Source of the DNA: a virus
Length of the DNA stretch: 38,462 nt
Strand: one strand, 5' to 3'
IMG/VR virus record: IMGVR_UViG_3300036819_000334
Location: 1-38,462 of that record
This document shows, piece after piece, positions 7,785 through 14,195 of the stretch. The notes below the pieces were generated by a model that saw only the letters and a list, made by a program, of their open reading frames with translations, had not been told where the DNA came from and did no database searches. Each line of letters starts with the position of its first letter. Position 1 is the stretch's first letter. The position numbers and the translations under genes were made by a program.

Positions 7785-8685
7785 GGTGGCTCTCCATGGG
7801 CTTGTAGAGTTCGGCGCCGAGCGCGAGGAGCGACGGGTCGCCGTCGCGGAAATGGCCTTCCTGCTCGCGGTCGGCGAGCTGATATTCGGCCCAGGTCGGG
7901 AGACCGATCCGCATGGGTCGGTCGCAGTAGCCGGGCCACACGCCCCGGTCGCGACAGCGGCGGAAGAGGTCGAGGGAGCGGCGAATCATCATGCGGCCCC
8001 ACTCGACGGCCTTCTGGTCGAGCTGAAGCACCGAGACGAGATGCGGTTCCTCGCAACCGACGACGATGTACCAGTACTCGGCGCGCTTGCCGGTCGATGC
8101 TTCCCAGCCGTCGACATACCAAGGCGTGCGCAGAAAGTGCCCGGCATTGAAGGCCCGGCGCTGGAAGAACAGCGGGCTCGCGCTGGCGCTCGCCTTCAAG
8201 TCGCCGATCGCGCTGCAATCCTTGGTCACGAGATCGGCCCGTGCCTTGCCGCCGACACCGCCGGCGTCCCAGAAATAGGAGATTTCCGTGTCGGCGCCAT
8301 CAAGGAGGCGGGCGACGTACTCGTTGCGCCGGAGCACATTAGCGAGGCGGTCGACGAGATCGCGGTCTTTGAGCAACAGCGGGGTCAGACCGGCCTCGTA
8401 AGCCGCGTCCCGTGCCTCTTTCGCCGCTTTGGTGCGCCAGTCTTCGGCCTCGACCAGCACCGTGCGCTCTTGCAACCGATCCGGTTCGAGGACGGCGAGA
8501 TGCAGCGCCGTCCCGATGTCCATGACCTTCGCGTTTTCGGCCGGCGCGGCGTCGGGGTTGAACGGCGAGGAATGCCAGTAGATCGCCGGGCAGTCGTTCG
8601 CGAGCGACCAAGCGCCCCCGGCGGACAATGCCTTCGTGGCGTGGTATTCGGCTTCGGGCATGTCGCGGACGACGTTGGCGCTCAT
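7777..8685 (-). CDS. PD-(D/E)XK nuclease, RecE / exonuclease VIII-like
   Basis: A 302-residue protein of the exonuclease VIII (DUF3799) type. The N-terminal MPEAEYHATKALSAGGAW and the MDIGTALHLAVLEPDRL helix are characteristic. The nuclease core is GKARADLVT followed by AIGDLKAS, giving the Asp...Asp-x-Lys metal-binding arrangement, then QRRAFNAGHFLRTPWYVDGW. It should resect double-stranded ends for recombination during phage replication. The ATG at 8685 overlaps the upstream stop as ATGA. The AAA_24 gene follows directly. Confidence 0.88.
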   Translation of the reverse strand: MSANVVRDMPEAEYHATKALSAGGAWSLANDCPAIYWHSSPFNPDAAPAENAKVMDIGTALHLAVLEPDRLQERTVLVEAEDWRTKAAKEARDAAYEAGLTPLLLKDRDLVDRLANVLRRNEYVARLLDGADTEISYFWDAGGVGGKARADLVTKDCSAIGDLKASASASPLFFQRRAFNAGHFLRTPWYVDGWEASTGKRAEYWYIVVGCEEPHLVSVLQLDQKAVEWGRMMIRRSLDLFRRCRDRGVWPGYCDRPMRIGLPTWAEYQLADREQEGHFRDGDPSLLALGAELYKPMESHHA

Positions 8686-8906
8686 GGCCTGAGCCCCTGG
8701 GCGGCGCGCAGATCCCGCCAGGTCTTGGCGATCTCGCTGCGGCAGGCGAGGTAGCGCAGCTCGCTCGTGTGGAGGTCGGCGAGACCGCACGCCTCGAACA
8801 GCACGCGGTAGCAACCGCGGCCGAGCCGACCAACGATGCAGCCGATATCCAACCAGCGGCGGTCGTCCTTGCGGCGCACGCCGGCGCCGAGCGGAAAGGC
8901 ACTCAC
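8682..8906 (-). CDS. Small hypothetical protein
   Basis: A 74-residue protein from a GTG at 8906 (VSAFPLGAGVRRKDDRRWLD), with several cysteines (IGCIVGRLGRGCYRVLFEAC). The GTGA overlap with the preceding gene and the ATGA overlap with the nuclease support the start. An earlier in-frame start exists but would run antisense-like, Arg/Pro-rich sequence through the whole neighbouring gene. No family recognised. Confidence 0.6.
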   Translation of the reverse strand: MSAFPLGAGVRRKDDRRWLDIGCIVGRLGRGCYRVLFEACGLADLHTSELRYLACRSEIAKTWRDLRAAQGLRP

Positions 8907-9205
8907 GGTCGCGCGCCTTCGGCCGACGAATCGGCCGGTCGCACCACCTCGAACAGAAAGTCGTCCGGGTACGGGATGCGGTGCAGGACCGTGATGCTGC
9001 GCGCCGCGGAGTCCGGCCAGGTCAGGTATCCGCGCTCGCGCAGGCAGCGCAGCAGGCGCTGCGCCTGGGATCGCGATTTCAGGTCGAGCTCTTGCCGTAG
9101 CTCCTCGATCGACGGTGCCGCGCCGGTCGTGTCGACGATCTCCTGGATGACCAAGAGGCAATCGCGTTGCAGACGGGTGAGCCCGTAGGCGTGGTCGTCG
9201 GCCAT
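8903..9205 (-). CDS. LexA-like winged-helix DNA-binding protein without protease domain
   Basis: A 100-residue protein whose first ~65 residues look like the LexA N-terminal winged helix: LTRLQRDCLLVIQEIVD, then PSIEELRQELDLKSRSQAQR and LLRCLRERGYL. No S24 protease domain follows, so it cannot self-cleave as LexA does. It may be a small regulator within the leftward operon or bind DNA during recombination. The start ATG at 9205 overlaps the preceding stop as TGATG. Confidence 0.75.
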   Translation of the reverse strand: MADDHAYGLTRLQRDCLLVIQEIVDTTGAAPSIEELRQELDLKSRSQAQRLLRCLRERGYLTWPDSAARSITVLHRIPYPDDFLFEVVRPADSSAEGARP

Positions 9206-9399
9206 CACCAGTGCCCCCAGTAATGAGCGCCAAGCATGATGCCCGTAAGGGCCAGAGCGAGTACCAACGCGATCATGTCGCGCAGCGGGATCGGTCGCCG
9301 GCGCACGCGCCTCAGCGTTTCGATCGCCTCGCCATCCCAAATCGAGCGACGGCGGCGCGGCAGCGGCTTCACGTCGTCGGGCCAATCGGCGGAGGGCAT
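9205..9399 (-). CDS. Small single-pass membrane protein
   Basis: A 64-residue protein with a basic, Arg-rich N-terminal half (PLPRRRRS, RRVRRRPIPL) and one clear transmembrane helix near the C-terminus (DMIALVLALALTGIMLGAHY). By the positive-inside rule the N-terminus should stay in the cytoplasm. No homologue recognised. It is coupled to both neighbours by TGATG overlaps. It could act at the host membrane, for example in superinfection exclusion, but the sequence does not show this. Confidence 0.62.
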   Translation of the reverse strand: MPSADWPDDVKPLPRRRRSIWDGEAIETLRRVRRRPIPLRDMIALVLALALTGIMLGAHYWGHW

Positions 9400-9581
9400 C
9401 ACGCAACCTCCCTTGCAAGATCGACCATGGCGCCTTCGTCGACCGGCCAGTGCCGGTCACCGTCGGGAACTCCCGCAGCAGTGAGGACGAGGCGGAGACG
9501 ACGAACAGGCTTTTGCCGCTGCGACACGGTGCGGCAGCGCACGTGCTCGAATTCGCGGGCAACGATCTCGTCGCGGGTCAT
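9399..9581 (-). CDS. Small hypothetical protein
   Basis: A 60-residue protein, MTRDEIVAREFEHVRCRTVS at the N-terminus, then a basic stretch RQKPVRRLRLVL. The ATG at 9581 overlaps the upstream stop as ATGA, which fixes the start. A longer frame upstream is Arg-rich and lies over the neighbouring gene. Function unknown. Confidence 0.55.
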   Translation of the reverse strand: MTRDEIVAREFEHVRCRTVSQRQKPVRRLRLVLTAAGVPDGDRHWPVDEGAMVDLAREVA

Positions 9582-10072
9582 GCCGCCCGCCCGACTGGCG
9601 CCGCATCCGGGTCTTCGCCGCGCAACCGCGCCCGGGCCCGCAATAGCATGATGGCGGCGCTTCGCTCTTCGGCAACCGCGGCGCCGGGATCGATGCCGGC
9701 GAGGCATTCGTGCGCCCAGGCGATCGTCTGCTCGGCCCAGAGCACGAGAGCAAGCTGGTGATCGCGGTCCGCGTTGTCATTGCGCCGCTTCTGCTCCCAA
9801 GCCTCGTGCGAGAGGCCGGACGCGGCGTACCCGTTGGGCAGCACCGGCGCGTCGCGCCAATCGGCGGGCGCCGCAATGTAGCTGGTCGCCGGCGCGATCT
9901 CGGTCATCACGCCAAGGTCGGTGTGGCCGCCGAACTCGTATCCCTGCGTCCGACACCGGACGCAATATTCGATCGGGCTCGAGGCGTAGGGCTCACACGA
10001 GACCACGATCCGTGCTTCGTGCGGATCGCGCGCCAGAAGGATGAGCTCGCCGGGTCGGAACGGCGCGGTCAC
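9578..10072 (-). CDS. Hypothetical protein
   Basis: A 164-residue protein starting at GTG 10072 (GTGA overlap with the upstream gene). The N-terminal half reads like a beta-rich domain with a possible metal site (EYCVRCRTQGYEFGGH, CxxC). The C-terminal half is helical (AWEQKRRNDNADRDHQLALV and an Ala/Arg-rich end). No family recognised with confidence. Confidence 0.6.
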   Translation of the reverse strand: MTAPFRPGELILLARDPHEARIVVSCEPYASSPIEYCVRCRTQGYEFGGHTDLGVMTEIAPATSYIAAPADWRDAPVLPNGYAASGLSHEAWEQKRRNDNADRDHQLALVLWAEQTIAWAHECLAGIDPGAAVAEERSAAIMLLRARARLRGEDPDAAPVGRAA

Positions 10073-10416
10073 GGCGCGTCGTCCGTGACCGCCGGCAGGG
10101 CACCGAGCGGATAGCTGAAATGCTGGTCGACTGGAATGCCACCAACCGTAATTGGAGCGTTTGCCGGCGCGATGATGACCCGGTAGTCCTGGTCATCGAA
10201 CGGCAGGCGCAGCCGGAGCTGGTGGATGCCCCATGCGCCGTTGGACTGGTGCTCGTCGGCGGTCGCACCCGAGAACTCTTCCGGCCCGCGCTCGCCGTTG
10301 ACAAAGCGCCGGAGACCGCAGGCAATCAGGAACGAGTAGATCGGCTTGAGCTTGCCGGTTGTGACCGGCCGCAGGAACTCGGGGAGCGCGTATTCCGCGG
10401 TAACCGTATCTGGCAT
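10069..10416 (-). CDS. First gene of the leftward operon, hypothetical
   Basis: A 115-residue protein (MPDTVTAEYALPEFLRPVTT). The ATG at 10416 has a good ribosome-binding site, GGAGG five bases upstream; an ATG 12 bases earlier overlaps that site and is less likely. It is promoter-proximal in the leftward operon and so is expected to be among the first genes made when repression lifts. No family recognised; a segment with HQLRLRLPFDDQDYRVI suggests a beta-rich fold. Confidence 0.65.
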   Translation of the reverse strand: MPDTVTAEYALPEFLRPVTTGKLKPIYSFLIACGLRRFVNGERGPEEFSGATADEHQSNGAWGIHQLRLRLPFDDQDYRVIIAPANAPITVGGIPVDQHFSYPLGALPAVTDDAP

Positions 10417-10447
10417 CGTCGCCTCCATCCATCGGACAAAGGCGACG

Positions 10448-10473
10448 TTAATAGGCTATTTCCTATCAGTCAA
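10448..10473 (-). promoter_or_regulatory. Predicted leftward early promoter (PL-like)
   Basis: On the minus strand a -35-like TTGACT lies at 10473-10468 with -10-like TATTAA at 10453-10448. The spacer is only 14 bases; TAACGT three bases further on gives 17 but is a weaker hexamer. It sits between and overlaps two repressor operators, 32 bases upstream of the first leftward gene. A repressed early promoter is the expected reading. Confidence 0.5.
10451..10466. promoter_or_regulatory. Repressor operator OL1 (ATAGG-N6-CCTAT)
   Basis: A perfect inverted repeat ATAGG...CCTAT with a 6-base spacer. Together with the base before it, the 16-base core recurs as an exact reverse complement at 11248-11263 on the other side of the repressor gene, as expected of an operator bound at both early promoters. 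Confidence 0.7.
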
Positions 10474-10488
10474 TAGGCATAGTCCTAC
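10473..10488. promoter_or_regulatory. Repressor operator OL2
   Basis: ATAGG-N6-CCTAC, nine of ten half-site bases matching, placed 22 bases (about two helical turns) from OL1 so that two dimers could bind one face. A further half-site CCTAT is at 10496-10500. Confidence 0.62.
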
Positions 10489-10502
10489 TTATCTTCCTAT
10501 CC

Positions 10503-11189
10503 CTACACTTCGCGTCCCAACCAGATCACCCGGCCGATGATTTCGACGGCCTCCGGGTTCACCCCTTCCCACCGCGGATATTGGACATTGTCGCTGATGA
10601 TGGTCAGCAGACCCGAGCGCGGGTCGACGGCTACCCGCTTGACCTGCAGGTCCTCATCTCGCCGCAACCCGTAAATGCCGTCGCGCGTTGCCCTTGTCCG
10701 CGTGCGGTCGAGAAGAACTTGGTCGCCGTTGTGGAGCGTCGGCTCCATCGAATCGCCCTCCACTCGCGCAACGACCAGCATCTCCGGCGCGGCCGCGGTA
10801 ATTGACCTCAGCCACTGAAAGCGATAGGGCTCAAAATACAGCGGCTCGCTATCGTCGCCAGCCCACGCGCCGGGGCCAGCCGACAGCCGAAGGTCGTAGA
10901 CGGGTAGCAACGCGTAATCGTGGCCGGCGATCGGCACGAGATGCCGTGCTTTCCTCGCTACCGCAGCGCCGGGGGGAACCCCATCCGGCCGAAACTCGTC
11001 CGCATCGACCCGGAAATGCGCGGCGAGAGCTTGCCGAACCTCCTCCGGCAGGTTTCGCGGCGTGCCGCGTTTCACATATTGCTGAAGGTAGGCGTGGTTT
11101 TTCCCGACGAGGCGCGAGGCCGTCGCGAGGTCCGTGTCGCGATCAGCGACGAGTTGCAACAGCCGGAGGCGCGGGGCGTCAAGGTCCAT
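10503..11189 (-). CDS. CI/LexA-like S24 phage repressor
   Basis: A 228-residue lysogeny repressor. The N-terminal DNA-binding domain spans about residues 1-65 (LATASRLVGKNHAYLQQYVK helix-turn-helix region). The C-terminal half is an S24 peptidase: RVEGDSMEP with nucleophile Ser147 and general base Lys184 in LQVKRVAV. A candidate self-cleavage site is Ala104-Gly105 in LRLSAGPG. It would hold the early promoters off and be inactivated by RecA-stimulated cleavage after DNA damage. I chose the ATG at 11189, since an earlier GTG at 11234 would put an operator inside the coding region. It is oriented leftward and flanked by operators on both sides. Confidence 0.92.
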   Translation of the reverse strand: MDLDAPRLRLLQLVADRDTDLATASRLVGKNHAYLQQYVKRGTPRNLPEEVRQALAAHFRVDADEFRPDGVPPGAAVARKARHLVPIAGHDYALLPVYDLRLSAGPGAWAGDDSEPLYFEPYRFQWLRSITAAAPEMLVVARVEGDSMEPTLHNGDQVLLDRTRTRATRDGIYGLRRDEDLQVKRVAVDPRSGLLTIISDNVQYPRWEGVNPEAVEIIGRVIWLGREV

Positions 11190-11210
11190 CGGATGATTGT
11201 CGCCGGCCGA

Positions 11211-11226
11211 ATAGGAAATATCCAAT
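11211..11226. promoter_or_regulatory. Repressor operator OR2 (near the repressor start)
   Basis: ATAGG-N6-CCAAT, nine of ten bases matching the palindrome seen at the leftward promoter. It lies 21 bases upstream of the chosen repressor start, a suitable place for autoregulation. Confidence 0.6.
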
Positions 11227-11239
11227 AGGAACACCCCGC

Positions 11240-11268
11240 TTGACGGGTAGGAAATAGCCTATTATTTT
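11240..11268 (+). promoter_or_regulatory. Predicted rightward early promoter (PR-like)
   Basis: TTGACG at 11240-11245, a 17-base spacer, and TATTTT at 11263-11268. Transcription would begin near 11274-11276, only a few bases before the ATG of the Cro-like gene, so the message would be nearly leaderless. The spacer holds operator OR1. Confidence 0.6.
11247..11262. promoter_or_regulatory. Repressor operator OR1
   Basis: GTAGG-N6-CCTAT. Sixteen bases from 11248 are an exact reverse complement of 10450-10465. It fills the spacer between the -35 and -10 boxes of the rightward promoter, so repressor binding should block polymerase directly. Confidence 0.7.
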
Positions 11269-11278
11269 CCTATTCCTG

Positions 11279-11506
11279 ATGAACACCTCGCCCGATCCGC
11301 TTTTGCACGAAATCGAGAGCTTCCTTACCGAGGCTCGCATGACGCCGACTGCCTTCGGGCGAGACGCCTTGGGTGATCCTGGCTTCGTGTTCGGCCTGCG
11401 GGCCGGTCGCGACTGCCGGAGGTCCACGTCGGAGCGCGCCCGGGCGCAGATAACCCATTACCGCCAACACAAGAGTTTCGCGTCGCGAGCTGAGGTGGCG
11501 GCATAA
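11279..11506 (+). CDS. Small Cro-like regulator
   Basis: A 75-residue protein (MNTSPDPLLHEIESFLTEAR, then MTPTAFGRDALGDPGFVF) of a type common opposite the repressor in alphaproteobacterial phages. The TPTAFGRDALGDPGFVFGLR segment resembles a helix-turn-helix, and the end is basic. As the first rightward gene, divergent from the repressor, it probably plays the Cro role of shutting repressor synthesis. No Shine-Dalgarno sequence is visible before the ATG, in keeping with a leaderless message. Confidence 0.72.
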   Translation: MNTSPDPLLHEIESFLTEARMTPTAFGRDALGDPGFVFGLRAGRDCRRSTSERARAQITHYRQHKSFASRAEVAA

Positions 11507-11519
11507 AATGCCCGTCGAA

Positions 11520-11690
11520 TTAGACATTGTAGTCTGTCAGATCACGCGGCTGGATCGCATCGTCGCGACGCTCCAGGCCCTTGAGGATGCGCCAGTAGAG
11601 TTCGATCGCGCGGTCGGCGTTGTTCGTGGTCGGCCGCTTGCCGGTCATCATGGCGGCTACCAGCGTCACTGCGATATGCTCGGGGTTCGT
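11520..11690 (-). CDS. Small hypothetical protein, possible ACG start
   Basis: A minus-strand frame lying between rightward genes. It reads NPEHIAVTLVAAMMTGKRP, then ADRAIELYWRILKGLERRDD, ending TDYNV. A strong AAAGGAG lies nine bases before an ACG at 11690, where an ATG would be expected; the next start-like codon is GTG at 11669 (49 residues), too far from the ribosome-binding site. The helical composition looks like real protein. Either ACG/GTG initiation or a start lost by mutation. The overlapping plus-strand frame (11508-11729) looks less convincing. Confidence 0.45.
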   Translation of the reverse strand, partial: TNPEHIAVTLVAAMMTGKRPTTNNADRAIELYWRILKGLERRDDAIQPRDLTDYNV

Positions 11691-11725
11691 GGTGTACGGC
11701 TCCTTTCGTTGCTGGAGCTGCGATC

Positions 11726-11953
11726 ATGACGCCAGACGCGCCCGATTTCTCGCGCGTTTCTGCCGGCTCCGAATCGAGCCAAGATGAGAGCCATACCCCC
11801 ACCTTCGCGTGCTGCTGTGCTCATGGAATTGATGACGATAGCCACGTCGTCAGCATCGTCGCCGCGTGCTGCCCGCTGCATGGGTCGCTGCGGGTGGCGG
11901 TCGATCCGGGCCTTCGTGTCGCGCGAAAAATAGGGAGCCCAGATGGGCTCTAG
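11726..11953 (+). CDS. Possible small Cys/His-rich protein
   Basis: A 75-residue frame with GGAG nine bases before its ATG. A cluster of Cys and His residues (FACCCAHGIDDDSHVV, then AACCPLHGS) might bind metal. No family recognised. A minus-strand frame over the same DNA (11666-11881) is an alternative, so the call is tentative. Confidence 0.38.
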   Translation: MTPDAPDFSRVSAGSESSQDESHTPTFACCCAHGIDDDSHVVSIVAACCPLHGSLRVAVDPGLRVARKIGSPDGL

Positions 11954-12079
11954 CCCGGCGGTTGCCGAACTTCGGACCCGACGACAGCAGCGGCGAGGGG
12001 ATTTGCCGCGATGGGGGAAAGCTGTCGTCGAGTCGTCGGTTCAACGTGTCTCACCGGGGGTTCGTTCCGGCGGGGAACG
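11935..12079 (+). other. Highly structured RNA leader region
   Basis: Several perfect stems lie in about 145 bases with little coding support. GAGCCC/GGGCTC is at 11935-11940 and 11945-11950, and competes with GGGCT/AGCCC at 11945-11949 and 11952-11956. A 10-bp stem CGACGACAGC/GCTGTCGTCG pairs 11979-11988 with 12021-12030 and encloses an inner GCGGC/GCCGC stem (11990-11994 with 12005-12009). CGTTCC/GGAACG pairs 12063-12068 with 12074-12079. It lies in the early rightward transcript just before the gene at 12108, and could be an antitermination or attenuation RNA. Function is inferred from folding alone. Confidence 0.4.
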
Positions 12080-12107
12080 CTCTGAAACTAAGACGCGAGC
12101 GTGCCCC

Positions 12108-12365
12108 ATGTCGTCACACAAGAATTGCGACTCGACCGTGAGCGAGGCCGCGATCGTCCGGGCGGTCTATCCGCGCCACCCGATGAAGCGCCTAGCGGGC
12201 GCGATGAGCGTGCCCCTCGATACCGCTCGGCACTGGCTGTACCGCCGCCTGTCCGGCGCCCGGCGCCGCGAATTGGCGCTCGTCCTACTGGCCGAACTGG
12301 ACCGGCAAGACGTCGAACGCAGTTCGATCCGGCGCCGGCTCGCCGAGTGGGCGGCGGAGCCGTGA
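12108..12365 (+). CDS. Small HTH-type hypothetical protein
   Basis: An 85-residue protein containing an apparent helix-turn-helix (MKRLAGAMSVPLDTARHWLY) followed by a basic helical tail. It is probably a DNA-binding early protein. The frame is open further upstream, but that part overlaps the structured leader and is Arg/Ser-rich, so I place the start at the ATG at 12108; the ribosome-binding site is weak. The stop overlaps the next small gene as TGATG. Confidence 0.6.
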   Translation: MSSHKNCDSTVSEAAIVRAVYPRHPMKRLAGAMSVPLDTARHWLYRRLSGARRRELALVLLAELDRQDVERSSIRRRLAEWAAEP

Positions 12366-12457
12366 TGCGATGGCTGCTCAAATGGCTGGCCCTGGCCGCG
12401 GCGCGCGCGCTGGACACGATTGCCCGGATATGGCGCTGCCGAAAGCGCGTCGGGTGA
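12365..12457 (+). CDS. Tiny membrane-active-type peptide
   Basis: A 30-residue frame, coupled to the preceding gene by TGATG. It has a Trp/Leu/Ala-rich hydrophobic stretch (MRWLLKWLALAAARALDTIA) and a basic C-terminus (RCRKRVG), a pattern of amphipathic or membrane-interacting peptides. The coupling is the main support. No function is assigned. Confidence 0.42.
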   Translation: MRWLLKWLALAAARALDTIARIWRCRKRVG

Positions 12458-12470
12458 CCTGAGACGGACA

Positions 12471-12495
12471 CCGCCCGGCGGTGGGCGCCGGGCGG
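12471..12495 (+). terminator. Strong hairpin, possible terminator/attenuator
   Basis: A perfect 10-bp stem CCGCCCGGCG/CGCCGGGCGG with a 5-base loop, followed by CTTTAAG. The U-tract is short, so full intrinsic termination is uncertain. It lies between the small early genes and the RMF-like gene and could be a checkpoint overcome by antitermination. Confidence 0.45.
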
Positions 12496-12518
12496 CTTTA
12501 AGAGGGGAAGCTGTAGTC

Positions 12519-13685
12519 ATGTCAGAAAATGGTGAAGAAACCGGCGACGTCAACCACACCAACGGCGACGTCAACCACACCAACGGCGCCGCGATGATCA
12601 GCAATATGGCCGCATCGGCCGCGCTGGCGGAGCGCACATTGTCGGGCGATCTCCGCGACTACCTCCTGGGCCTCTTCCGCGAGCAGCGCAATCCTTGGCC
12701 GCTCCTTAGCGAGACCCAGCAAAGCAACCTCGCCGCCGAAATCGAAGTGGAGAGCGAGATCATCATCAAGCGTTGCGTCGAGATCATCGGCGCGCGCAAT
12801 TTCCCGGCGATCGGCGTCAACCTCGAGCAGGTCACGTTCAAGCCCAAGGGCGTCGAGGCGAAGATGACCTTCGGCGCGATGGACATGGCGACGCGCCACG
12901 AGCTCGTCGACCGCCAGGGTGGCCGGGTCATCGTCGTCGCGGCCGATCCCGATGTCTTCCGCGGATCGCGCGGGCTCGCCCGGATCGACAAGCAACAACC
13001 CGACCTCCCGCTGGATCAGCCGGAGGCGACGCCCTACACGCTCGGCAAGGCGGCCGCCCTCGAGGGCGGCGAGCAGCAATGCCCCTACGAGGCACCGAGC
13101 CCCGAGCACGAGCAGTGGCTGGAGGGCTATCGCAGCGGTGCCGGCGAGCGGGCCGCGACCGGAGCCCCGGCCGACGAAGGCACGCTCGGCTACAACCTCG
13201 GCTACGAGGACGGCAAATCCGGCCGGTCAATCGAGTTCTGCCCGTTCCCCGGCGAGTCAGCCGAGCGGGCCCGCTACCACGCCGGCTACTTCCAGGCGCA
13301 GCTGGACGGCCTTGAAGACGGCGATCCCAAGACCGCGCTCACCGAGCGGGCGGCGCTTTATTTCAGTGTGATGGGCATCGCCGCTGCCGTGGCGGGTCAA
13401 CAACCGATCGACAATCCCTTCGCCGAGTGGATGCCCGCACGGAAGGCTTGGAACGACGGGTTCTTCGCCGATACCGAACGCGCCCGCGACATGGGCGCGA
13501 AGGCCGGCAAAGCCGGTGCCGACGAGTCGACCAATCCCTTCGGCGATGGCACCCCGGAGCACGAGCAATGGCTGGCGGGTTGGATCGCGCCGGAACCGGG
13601 TGCCGGTCACCCCAGCGAGGAGCCCCTCAAGCGCGGCCGGGGTCGCCCACGTAAGGAGTCGCGAGCGGATCAGCCGGGCGCCTGA
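12519..13685 (+). CDS. Phage protein with ribosome-modulation-factor-like repeats
   Basis: A 388-residue protein with a good AGAGGGGAAG ribosome-binding site before the ATG at 12519. The first ~180 residues are a conserved-looking phage domain of unknown role. The remainder carries several segments resembling ribosome modulation factor, for example PEHEQWLEGYRSGAG, NLGYEDGKSGRS and GTPEHEQWLAGW, and a basic KRGRGRPRK end that could bind nucleic acid. Such phage proteins are widespread and uncharacterised; an action on ribosomes or RNA is possible. Near the start a 21-bp unit is duplicated in tandem, giving two GDVNHTN units. Confidence 0.7.
   Translation: MSENGEETGDVNHTNGDVNHTNGAAMISNMAASAALAERTLSGDLRDYLLGLFREQRNPWPLLSETQQSNLAAEIEVESEIIIKRCVEIIGARNFPAIGVNLEQVTFKPKGVEAKMTFGAMDMATRHELVDRQGGRVIVVAADPDVFRGSRGLARIDKQQPDLPLDQPEATPYTLGKAAALEGGEQQCPYEAPSPEHEQWLEGYRSGAGERAATGAPADEGTLGYNLGYEDGKSGRSIEFCPFPGESAERARYHAGYFQAQLDGLEDGDPKTALTERAALYFSVMGIAAAVAGQQPIDNPFAEWMPARKAWNDGFFADTERARDMGAKAGKAGADESTNPFGDGTPEHEQWLAGWIAPEPGAGHPSEEPLKRGRGRPRKESRADQPGA
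12543..12584 (+). repeat. Two-copy 21-bp tandem repeat
   Basis: GGCGACGTCAACCACACCAA(C) occurs twice in a row with no mismatch, adding seven residues near the N-terminus of the RMF-like protein. Probably a recent slippage event. Confidence 0.85.
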
Positions 13686-13694
13686 GCGGCGCCC

Positions 13695-14195
13695 GTGTCA
13701 CTCCACGTCGTCATCACCCTCGCGGGTCCGCCGCGGGGCAAGGGCCGGCCCCGTGCGACGGTCAATCCACGCACGGGGTTCGCCCGCGTCTACACGGACG
13801 ACCGGACGGCCCGGTACGAGTCGCAGCTCCGATATGCCGCGCAGCAAGAGATGGCCGGGCGACCGCCGACCGCTCAGCCGATCCGCGTCATGGTCGAAGC
13901 CCGATTTCAGCCAGCGCCGAGCTGGTCGGCGAAGAAGCAACAAGCCGCGCTGGCGGGCCATATCCGGCCGGCGACGACACCGGACGCCGACAATCTTCTC
14001 AAATGCCTCGACGCGCTCAACGGCGTCGCCTGGGTCGATGACCGGCAGATCGTCGATGCGGTGATCCGCAAGGTCTACGCCGAGGCGCCGGCGCTCGTCG
14101 TCACCATCGAGACCATCACGCCGCCGGCGCTCCCTGCCGCTCGCGGCACCCGCGAACCCGACACCGCCGATCTTTTCGCAGGAGCGACGGCATGA
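13695..14195 (+). CDS. rusA: RusA-family Holliday junction resolvase
   Basis: A 166-residue RusA-type endonuclease that cuts Holliday junctions during phage recombination and replication. The family signature is clear: PDADNLLKCLDALNG followed by WVDDRQIVDAVIRK, giving the acidic metal-binding cluster, and an N-terminal AGPPRGKGRPR segment. The start is a GTG nine bases after the previous stop. It leads the replication cluster, with DnaA-like genes directly following (ATGA overlap at 14192). Confidence 0.88.
   Translation: MSLHVVITLAGPPRGKGRPRATVNPRTGFARVYTDDRTARYESQLRYAAQQEMAGRPPTAQPIRVMVEARFQPAPSWSAKKQQAALAGHIRPATTPDADNLLKCLDALNGVAWVDDRQIVDAVIRKVYAEAPALVVTIETITPPALPAARGTREPDTADLFAGATA

Noticed and set aside
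11508-11729. Plus-strand frame of 73 codons after the Cro-like gene
   Set aside because: The minus-strand frame over the same DNA has a much more protein-like composition and a strong ribosome-binding site, although it lacks ATG.
11666-11881. Minus-strand 71-codon frame opposite the Cys/His-rich frame
   Set aside because: Its second half is Arg/Ser-rich and no ribosome-binding site is evident. The plus-strand frame has GGAG at a good distance, although neither is certain.
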